DNA of 64,000 nucleotides from Asticcacaulis sp. AND118 (lineage in GTDB: Bacteria > Pseudomonadota > Alphaproteobacteria > Caulobacterales > Caulobacteraceae). Both the position numbers and the translations under genes were made by a program. Under the pieces are notes generated by a model. That model ran no database searches. It was not told where the DNA came from and saw nothing but the letters and a program-made list of their open reading frames with translations. This document shows, in pieces, positions 48,241-55,143 of this stretch. Where the stretch lies: NCBI RefSeq assembly GCF_020535245.1, contig NZ_CP084910.1, positions 2,146,501-2,210,500 on the forward strand. The letters are read 5' to 3'. How positions within the stretch are numbered: the first letter of the stretch is position 1; every line of letters starts with the position of its first letter.

Positions 48241-48272
48241 AAAACGCCGGAGGGTAACCTCCGGCGTTTTTT
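48241..48272 (+). terminator. Terminator after the short DUF465 gene
   Basis: Perfect 13 bp stem AAAACGCCGGAGG/CCTCCGGCGTTTT with GTAA loop, followed by more T. Confidence 0.9.
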
Positions 48273-48295
48273 ATTGCGCGTGGAGATGTCTCTGA

Positions 48296-48334
48296 ATATA
48301 CAATACATATACACATCATATACGGAACATATTT
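48296..48334 (+). promoter_or_regulatory. 11-bp-spaced ATATAC repeats before the ParD-like gene
   Basis: ATATAC occurs at 48296, 48307 and 48318, exactly 11 bp apart, with a partial fourth (ATATTT) at 48329, ending at the ATG. Spacing of about one helical turn fits cooperative binding of a ribbon-helix-helix antitoxin to its own promoter. The array overlaps the likely ribosome site GGAAC. Confidence 0.6.
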
Positions 48335-48547
48335 ATGGGTATCCTCAAGATCGACGACGACCTGCACGAAGAGGTGCGTAAGGCCGGCAGCGTCATGTGC
48401 CGCTCGGCCAATGCCCAGGCCGAATTCTGGATACGCATCGGCATGATCGCCGAAGCCAATCCCGGCCTGACCTTCAACGACATCGTCCGCCTTCAGCTCC
48501 GCGGCGCAGGCGTCAGGATCGAGGGTCTTCATGATCAAATCGCCTGA
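48335..48547 (+). CDS. ParD-like antitoxin-family protein
   Basis: 70-residue protein of the ParD-like family: KIDDDLHEEVRKAGSVMCRS, NAQAEFWIRIGMIAEANPGL and DIVRLQLRGAG. It resembles ribbon-helix-helix antitoxins, but no ParE-like toxin follows; instead its 3' end overlaps a methionine aminopeptidase gene by 17 bp. The AT-rich iterated sequence upstream is a likely autoregulatory operator. Confidence 0.82.
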   Translation: MGILKIDDDLHEEVRKAGSVMCRSANAQAEFWIRIGMIAEANPGLTFNDIVRLQLRGAGVRIEGLHDQIA

Positions 48548-49292
48548 CGAACTGCGCCTGATGGCCCAGAGCGGGCGACTGCTGGCCGAGGTCTTCCACA
48601 TGCTCGATCGCCAGACCCTGATCGGACGCTCGACCCTCGACATCAACGACACCGTCGAACGCTTCATCGTTGACGAGCTTAAATCCCGCCCGGCCAGCAA
48701 GGGTCAGTACGGATTCGCCTACGTCCTCAACAGCTCGATCAACGAGGTCATCTGCCACGGCGTGCCCAGTCGCCGCGACATCCTGAAAGACGGCGATATC
48801 GTCAATCTCGACATCACCCTCGAAAAAGACGGCTATATCGCCGATTCCAGCAAGACCTACCTGATTGGCAATGTCTCCGCCGCGGCCCGCCGTCTCGTCC
48901 GCGTCACCCAGGAAGCCATGTGGAAGGGCATTCGCGCCGTCCGCCCCGGTGCCACACTCGGCGATATCGGCTTCGCTATCGAAAAACACGCCAAGGCCCA
49001 CGGCTACAGCGTCGTGCGCGACTTCTGCGGCCACGGCATCGGACGCGAAATGCACGAAGACCCCAGCGTCCTGCACTTCGGCCGCCCCGGTTCCGGCCAG
49101 ACGCTGAGAGAAGGCATGACCTTCACCATCGAACCTATGCTCAATCAGGGCACGGCCAGGTCGGTGACGCTGGACGACGAATGGACCGTCGTGACCCGCG
49201 ACGGCAAGCTCTCGGCCCAGTGGGAACACACGGTCGCCGTCACGGCCACCGGCGTGCAGGTGCTGACCTTGCGTGAGGATGAGAGGGTTTGA
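48531..49292 (+). CDS. map: Type I methionine aminopeptidase
   Basis: Removes the N-terminal methionine of new proteins. The 253-residue pita-bread-fold enzyme has all the metal ligands: Asp94 (NLDIT), Asp105 (IADSSKT), His168 (GHGIG), Glu201 (TIEPM) and Glu232 (QWEHT), plus His76 (ICHGVP). It starts inside the ParD-like gene after GAGGG, indicating coupled translation. Whether this is the main housekeeping enzyme or a second copy tied to the ParD-like protein cannot be decided from the window. Confidence 0.93.
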   Translation: MIKSPDELRLMAQSGRLLAEVFHMLDRQTLIGRSTLDINDTVERFIVDELKSRPASKGQYGFAYVLNSSINEVICHGVPSRRDILKDGDIVNLDITLEKDGYIADSSKTYLIGNVSAAARRLVRVTQEAMWKGIRAVRPGATLGDIGFAIEKHAKAHGYSVVRDFCGHGIGREMHEDPSVLHFGRPGSGQTLREGMTFTIEPMLNQGTARSVTLDDEWTVVTRDGKLSAQWEHTVAVTATGVQVLTLREDERV

Positions 49293-49339
49293 GAGAAAAT
49301 TCTGGGGCCAGTTGGCCCCAGACCCCGTAAATATCATTC

Positions 49340-49489
49340 ACCACGAACGGCACGAAAAGAACGAACGGGAGCAGACCGAAACGCCCGGCGCGCAGCGCCA
49401 GTCACCATGCTTGCCGCACAATGGAAAGGGCCCTTCGGGCCGGTTCGTTTCCACGCAATGATGTTCGTGAAATTCGTGCCGTTCGTGGT
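49340..49489. repeat. Element with 17 bp terminal inverted repeats after map
   Basis: ACCACGAACGGCACGAA (49340-49356) is a perfect inverted copy of 49473-49489. The middle holds a GGGCCCTTCGGGCC-like hairpin and no gene. It resembles the element at 18113-18238. Confidence 0.7.
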
Positions 49490-49545
49490 CTAAACCTACC
49501 GGGTGCAGGGGCCGAGCCCCTGCCCGCCGGAGGCCTTTCCCTTAC

Positions 49546-51480
49546 TTACTTGACCGAAATCTCGAACGGGCTGACCGGCAGAGCGGCATCGGTGAGATTG
49601 CACACCGGCGAATCCCCCCAGCAATAGCGCACCCTCGCCGCCGTAGCGGCCAGCGGCCCGCTGAGGACCACCGTCTCGCCGATGATATGTGCGTCGGCAT
49701 ATTGGCAACTGGCCCAGCCTTCGCCGCACAACTCGAAACGCAACGGCACCTGCCCGCCGCGTGCCGTCAGAGCGCCGTCAAGGCTGGCGAAGCGCACTGT
49801 GACCTGACCGTTAGAGCGGATGGCGTCGACCGGCACCGGCCCGGAAGGCGTCAGCGGAGCCTTATAGATCAGGCTTTGCGCGGCGCGCGACAAACGCTTG
49901 CCGACCGTCAGCTTGTCGCGCGGGTGAATGTCTGTTGGGTTGCCGATATCGATAGTGACGGCGTAGGCGGCATTGCCGTCATTCAGGGCCGCACGGCGCT
50001 GGGCGTCGCGCACGCCGGCCCAGCCCGACTCGACGGGTGCACTCGGCATAGCCCCGAAATTGGCCAGTTGCACCAGAAGGAAGGCCGTATCCCGCCCGTA
50101 CTGCTGCCGCCAGTCGGCCATCAAACCCGCCATCAGCGCTTCGTACTGCGCCGCTTCGCCGGTATTGGACTCGCCCTGATACCATAGGGCGCCGGTCAGA
50201 GCGTAAGGTCCGATCGGCGCGATCATGGCCTGATGCAGCGTGATCAGGCCGCCGGTCGGATCCCACGGCGCGGTCGGCGGGAAGCGGACATTGGCGGGCG
50301 GCTGCCAATAGCGCCAGCCCGTCTGCAAGGGCTTGGCCTTGCCATCGGCAAGGCGCAGTTCACGCGCGGCTTGACCAAACATGCCGCCCTTGGCCCACAG
50401 GTCGACCGCCTGCACGACGATAACATTGTCTCCGGCCTTCAGGCTGCCCGGCGCCAGCTTGTAATGGCGGGATTCCGGCGGGGCCGAGGTATAGCCCACG
50501 GCCACCCCATTGACGAAGGTCAGGTCGATATCGTCGATGGCCCCCAGGCTGAGCGTCGCGCCCTGCTTCGCCTCGTCGGCGCTGAGCTTCACCGTGATGG
50601 CGTACCACAGCGGGCCGTTATAATCGGCCAGCGCCTTGACGCCCCAGTCTTCGAAATTGCGGCTGACATCGGGGGCCGCCGCCCAGCCGCTCAGCGCCTG
50701 CGGCGTCACCGCCCACGGCGTCCCCGGCCCCTTTGAGGCCTGCCACCAGCGGACAAAGGCCTGACCATAGGTTTGAGCCGCCTTGCCGGGATCGGCGGCA
50801 TAGGTGTCGAGCATGTCGAGCCCGGCCTCATAGCCGCCGATCTTTTGCAGGGCCTCGCGGCTCATCCACGGTTGGATCTTCGACCCGCCCCACGACGAAC
50901 TGATCAGGCCGACAGGCACGCGGGTCTGGGTCTGGAGGTCGCGGGCGAAGGTATAGCACACCGCGGACCAGTGGGGCGTGGTGGCGGGCGAGGCGATCTG
51001 CCAGTCGGTCGGCGTAGCGAAATGCGTTTGCGGGGTGAAGGCCTGCGTTTTCGTCACCGTCATCATGCGGAGGGTGTCGTTTTGCGACGTGGCGATCAAC
51101 TCGGTCGCCCCGTCCGAGTCCTTGAGGTTCCATTCCATGTTCGACTGACCGGAACAGAGGAAGACATCGCCGACCAGCACGTCGGACACGGTCTGCCTGG
51201 CTGCGCCGGCCGCGGCTTCCAACACATAGGGCCCACCCGCCGACATAGGCGGCAGTTCGGCGCGCCAGCGACCCGAAGCGTCGCTTACCGCCGTGACGCG
51301 GTTGGACCCGAAAGTCAGGGTCACCGTCTCGCCCGGCCTGGCCTCGCCCCACACCGGCACGGGCCGGTCGCGCTGAAGCACGGCGTGGTCGCGGAACATG
51401 TCGCCCAATAGAGGTTTATCCTGCGCCTGCGCCGTCAGCGGCAGACCCAGCGCAATCAGTCCGGCAAGCCAGTGTCGCAT
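49546..51480 (-). CDS. Sialate O-acetylesterase family protein
   Basis: Secreted SGNH-type carbohydrate esterase of 644 residues, expected to remove acetyl groups from sugars. It has a signal peptide ending AQAQ near residue 19, an N-terminal beta domain, block I with the nucleophile in LCSGQSNMEWNL, a beta-sandwich insertion (about 290-390), LWYQGESN, and the catalytic DIHPRDK. The ATG at 51480 follows GGGAGCTACAGG. Upstream is a LacI-type operator palindrome, so it is probably controlled by a LacI-family repressor encoded elsewhere. True substrate unknown. Confidence 0.88.
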   Translation of the reverse strand: MRHWLAGLIALGLPLTAQAQDKPLLGDMFRDHAVLQRDRPVPVWGEARPGETVTLTFGSNRVTAVSDASGRWRAELPPMSAGGPYVLEAAAGAARQTVSDVLVGDVFLCSGQSNMEWNLKDSDGATELIATSQNDTLRMMTVTKTQAFTPQTHFATPTDWQIASPATTPHWSAVCYTFARDLQTQTRVPVGLISSSWGGSKIQPWMSREALQKIGGYEAGLDMLDTYAADPGKAAQTYGQAFVRWWQASKGPGTPWAVTPQALSGWAAAPDVSRNFEDWGVKALADYNGPLWYAITVKLSADEAKQGATLSLGAIDDIDLTFVNGVAVGYTSAPPESRHYKLAPGSLKAGDNVIVVQAVDLWAKGGMFGQAARELRLADGKAKPLQTGWRYWQPPANVRFPPTAPWDPTGGLITLHQAMIAPIGPYALTGALWYQGESNTGEAAQYEALMAGLMADWRQQYGRDTAFLLVQLANFGAMPSAPVESGWAGVRDAQRRAALNDGNAAYAVTIDIGNPTDIHPRDKLTVGKRLSRAAQSLIYKAPLTPSGPVPVDAIRSNGQVTVRFASLDGALTARGGQVPLRFELCGEGWASCQYADAHIIGETVVLSGPLAATAARVRYCWGDSPVCNLTDAALPVSPFEISVK

Positions 51481-51513
51481 CCTGTAGCTCCCTGAATACT
51501 TATAAGCCGTTTT

Positions 51514-51527
51514 TGTTAGCGCTAACG
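51514..51527 (-). promoter_or_regulatory. LacI/GalR-type operator
   Basis: GTTAGCGCTAAC, a perfect 12 bp palindrome at 51515-51526 with the central CG typical of LacI/GalR-family sites, lies 35 bp upstream of the esterase ATG. No LacI-family gene is in the window. Confidence 0.7.
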
Positions 51528-51553
51528 CTACGCCTGACCGGCCGTTCCGGTCA

Positions 51554-51600
51554 AATGCAAAAAGGCCGGACACCCTGCGGTATCCAGCCTCCTTTGGTCG
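51554..51600 (-). terminator. Terminator after the PhoX-like gene
   Basis: On the minus strand GGCTGGATACC pairs with GGTGTCCGGCC (one wobble) around a GCAG loop and is followed by TTTTT. Confidence 0.65.
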
Positions 51601-51616
51601 TAGATCGACGCCCGCT

Positions 51617-54067
51617 TTAAAGCGCGACCACACCGCCGTCCGTCTTGGTGATGACGATGGTGGCCGAGCGCGGACGGCCCGAGGTCGTGCCCGACTGGCT
51701 GGCGGGCCAGTTCGAGGTGATGCTGGCCGCGTTGCCGTTCTCACCCGGGTGCTGGATATTGACAAACAGGGTGCGACCGTCCGGCGTCGAGTCGATACCG
51801 GTGATTTCGCACTCCTTCGGCCCGACCAGGAAGCGGCGCAGTTGCATCCCCGGCGCTTTGCCGACGAAGGTGGCCTGCGTGGCCGTCACGCCGCCCGTGC
51901 CCGTATTGGTGAGGGTGCGCGCAGCGCCGTCACCGACGCGGCCCGGCATGGCCGCTAGCATCATGCAGTTGGTGACGTCGGTATAGGCGCCGTCGTCCGT
52001 CTGAATCCACAGCAGCGGATTGACCAGACCGCCGGCATTGCTGCTGCGCGAGAACCACAGACCGTCCGGGCTGGAGAAGTCGTTGGTGGCGTCGAGGCCG
52101 GAGATGTTGATGTTGGTCGGATCGAGGTCCGCACCGGCGCCGAAAGCGTAGATGTCCCACTGGAAGGTGGTAGACTCGGCGTTGTCGCCGGCTTCGCGCA
52201 GACGGATGATATGGCCGTTCGGGTTACCGAAGTTGTTCGTCGCGCCGACCGGGTCGTTATAGTGACGCGGATTGGCAGCATTGGTGCCGGTCAGCGGACG
52301 GGTCGCGGCATTGTTGTTGGTCAGGGTCAGGTAGACCTCGCCATTGGCCGGATTCACCGCCGCCCATTCCGGACGGTCCATCTTGGTCGCGCCGACGGCG
52401 TCGGCGGCCAGACGGGTGTTGATCAGCACGTCGGCCTGATTGGCGAAGGCGTACGGCGTGGCGGAGGCGGTCAGCGGGCCGGTGCCGAAGACCAGCGGCA
52501 GCCACACGCCCTGGCCCGTGGCGTCGAAGCGCGCGACATAGAGCGTGCCGTTGTCGAGATACTTGTCGCCGATGGCCAGACGGTCGGTGGCATTGGCGTC
52601 GGCAGCGGACCACGGCGTGGCCGAGACGAACTTGTAGAAATATTCGCCGCGCGAGTCGTCGCCCATATAGAAGACCGGCTTGCGGCCCGCGACGAAATTG
52701 GCCGGCCATGCGCCTTCGTGACCCATGCGGCCCAGCGCCGTACGCTTGCGCGGCACGGAGTTGACGTCATAGGGGTCGATTTCGACCACCCAGCCGTACT
52801 GGTTGGCTTCGTTGCGGTAGTCGCCCGTGCCGTCGGCGGGTTTGGTGGTGTCGACCGTGGTGTTCCACTTGGAGAATTTCCACTGATCAGCGGTATTGGC
52901 GGCGGTGACCGTGGCCCAGTTATTGGCCCCGCCCGCGCCCTGCGACACGCCGTAGCGGTTCAGGGCGACGACGTCCCTGGCCGTGCGGTTGGCGTTGTCG
53001 CCCGCGCCGCGACGGAAGTAGCCGGCCCAGTTTTCTTCACAGGTCAGGTACGTGCCCCAGGCGTTGACGCCGTTGGCGCAGTTGTTGATCGTGCCGCGTG
53101 CCGCGGTGCCGTTGGTCGAATAGACGGTTTTGAGCAGCGCATCGCCGCGCGCCGGGCCGTTGAGGACCATGGGCGTGTTCGGCGTGATGCGGCGGTTGAG
53201 CGCGCCGCCCTGAACGTAGGACCACGCGCCGGCGGTCTGCGTCACTTCGACGATAGCGACGCCGTGGGCTTCGATTTCCTTGATCGCTTCGGCTTCCGGG
53301 CGCGCCCCGGCGACCGTCGTCGGGCCGTTCGGGTGCAGATAGGCGGCGGTGATGTTCTCGTGGTTCATCACCAGCAGGCCGCGGGTCGAGTTGTTGACGT
53401 CGCGCGCCGTGCCCGTGGCGGCCAGACCGAAGAAGGCCATGCCGTCGTGGTGATCGCCCGCGCGACCGGCGAAATTGGTGTCGGTGCCGTTATTGGCGTA
53501 GGCGGCGACACCGGCGAGGATCGGATCGCCCAGACGGTAGAGGACGCTGACCGAATAGCCTTCCGGCACGGTGACGATGTCGTTCTTGTTCTTGGCGACG
53601 GCGGTAAAGCCGAGCTGAGCCGGGCTGACCGTCACCGACGTGTCCTGATAGGTGCTGCGGCCCTGACCGTCGACGGCGGTCAGACGGAATTCCAGCACGG
53701 TCGGCGTGGCGACCGACGGGGCGATGAAGGTGGGCGTGCCCGACGTGGCGTTGGTCAGCGTCACCGACGGGCCGGATGTCTGGGTCCAGTTCAGCGAAGC
53801 CGCCTGCGTGGCGCTGCCGTTGAGGGTCACGACGCGGCCCGAAGTCGAGGCGCCGGCCTGACCGGCGTTGATCACGGCCGCCGATTTGTTGTCGTCGTCG
53901 CTGCCGCAGGCGCTCAGACCGAACAGACCGGCTACGGCGGCCATGCCGCCCAGCATCTGACGGCGCGACTGACGCTCACTGATGACATCGCTCAGCGACG
54001 GATTGTTCGACAGATTGACTTCGATATCGCCGTCGGAATGACGGCCCGTGAATTTGGAGTCGGACAT
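51617..54067 (-). CDS. PhoX-family (DUF839) secreted phosphatase
   Basis: 816-residue exported protein of the PhoX alkaline phosphatase family, which uses Ca and Fe to hydrolyse phosphate esters. It has a Tat-type twin arginine, ERQSRRQMLGGMAAVAG, then LSACGSDDD, which could also be a lipobox. Residues about 75-150 form an Ig/PKD-like insert (SLNWTQTSGPSVTL, FRLTAVDGQGRSTYQD). The phosphatase part follows, with TCEENWAGYF, YGWVVEIDPYD, RMGHEGAWP and SPDGLWFSRS. No convincing Pho box is seen upstream. Confidence 0.88.
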   Translation of the reverse strand: MSDSKFTGRHSDGDIEVNLSNNPSLSDVISERQSRRQMLGGMAAVAGLFGLSACGSDDDNKSAAVINAGQAGASTSGRVVTLNGSATQAASLNWTQTSGPSVTLTNATSGTPTFIAPSVATPTVLEFRLTAVDGQGRSTYQDTSVTVSPAQLGFTAVAKNKNDIVTVPEGYSVSVLYRLGDPILAGVAAYANNGTDTNFAGRAGDHHDGMAFFGLAATGTARDVNNSTRGLLVMNHENITAAYLHPNGPTTVAGARPEAEAIKEIEAHGVAIVEVTQTAGAWSYVQGGALNRRITPNTPMVLNGPARGDALLKTVYSTNGTAARGTINNCANGVNAWGTYLTCEENWAGYFRRGAGDNANRTARDVVALNRYGVSQGAGGANNWATVTAANTADQWKFSKWNTTVDTTKPADGTGDYRNEANQYGWVVEIDPYDVNSVPRKRTALGRMGHEGAWPANFVAGRKPVFYMGDDSRGEYFYKFVSATPWSAADANATDRLAIGDKYLDNGTLYVARFDATGQGVWLPLVFGTGPLTASATPYAFANQADVLINTRLAADAVGATKMDRPEWAAVNPANGEVYLTLTNNNAATRPLTGTNAANPRHYNDPVGATNNFGNPNGHIIRLREAGDNAESTTFQWDIYAFGAGADLDPTNINISGLDATNDFSSPDGLWFSRSSNAGGLVNPLLWIQTDDGAYTDVTNCMMLAAMPGRVGDGAARTLTNTGTGGVTATQATFVGKAPGMQLRRFLVGPKECEITGIDSTPDGRTLFVNIQHPGENGNAASITSNWPASQSGTTSGRPRSATIVITKTDGGVVAL

Positions 54068-54171
54068 GGCGGGGCTTCCCTTTTGGATTATCTTCGGTCC
54101 CCTTTCATCCGACGCGAGTGTGACGGCTGTTTATACCCTTGGTATTCCTTTTATGACATCATGTGATCACG

Positions 54172-55143
54172 TTACCGCGCCCGTGCCTTCATCGCCTCGG
54201 TGATGGCCACGGTCTTCACGCTGACCGTGGTGACGCGCTGCAACAGGTCGATCACCGTCTCCTTATAGTCGGCAAAGCGGTAGGTGTTGAATTTCTCGCG
54301 GATGGTTTTGTCCTTCGGCGTCTTTTCCTTGTACTGATCCAGCACCCAGTCGATGGCCGAACGGTTGCCGAGGCGGTAGTCAAAGGCCTCAGGCGGCACG
54401 CCGGTCAGCACGGTTTCAGAATCGATCGTGATGAGGCCGTTTTGCGCGTCGGATTTCAGCTTCGGGGTGGGATGAAGCCCCGCCGCACGGGCGCGCGTGT
54501 CCGGTGTATCCACCCGCGTCAGAGCGAACGGCTCAACGCCTTCATAGCCGATATGCAGGTCGAGCAGGGCCTGCCCCCAGTCGCGCCAACGGGCAAAATC
54601 GTCATAAAGCGGCACGCGCGGGAAGTCGCGCTTGAGGTTCTGCGCATAGGTCTCCCGATAGGCCGGATTGTGCAATACGCCATAGCAATAACTAAAGATA
54701 TCGTCCTTCGTCACCTTGCCCTTGCCATACTTCGCCTCAAAGGTTTTCAGCCCCCAGTCGGTAATATTGTCGATCCGCTCGCCATCCGTGTTGTAGCGAT
54801 AGCGGGGGAAATGTTGTGCCGCGCTAGGCATAAAGAAGTCTTTATTTGGAAGGCCTTTAAGCGCTAGTGAAGAGAACTCAGCTCTGGGCTCCACAACAGA
54901 GGCAATAGTCAAATTTCTCTTCTCAAAATCAGGAAATATGTCGGAGTTTTGGTAAGGACGATGGGTTATCGGTTTATTGAAGTAGGTATATTTCGCAACG
55001 AACGGCCTGTAATCCGAACGGACATAATGCTTTTCGTCCAGGAATATTTTTTTTCCTCTGGCAAGCTCTGCTTCCAACTCAGACGTCCATTTTATTGATC
55101 TATCTACGAAATCCCCAACAGCCGTTCGTTTCTCTGAATTAAT
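54172..55143 (-). pseudogene. C-terminal (target-recognition) part of the restriction-modification gene, after a TGA
   Basis: This is the continuation, in exactly the same frame, of the gene at 55144-57252, separated from it by one TGA codon. There is no ATG near its beginning (the first possible start is a TTG at 55077), so it is unlikely to be an independent gene. It encodes about 323 residues of a target-recognition region and the C-terminus of type ISP-like enzymes: FVAKYTYFNKPITHRPY, DIFSYCYGVLHNPAYRETYA, RVPLYDDFARW and VIDLLQRVTTVSVKT. The stretch from about 54840 to 55600 is much more AT-rich than the rest of the gene. Confidence 0.75.

Noticed and set aside
54068-54171. Pho box upstream of the PhoX-like gene
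   Set aside because: Only fragments such as CGTCAC and TGTCAT are seen; no pair of direct repeats at 11 bp spacing.
54172-55077. C-terminal R-M fragment as an independent gene
   Set aside because: It begins with a TTG without ribosome site and is in frame with the upstream gene, so it is better seen as the cut-off end of that gene.
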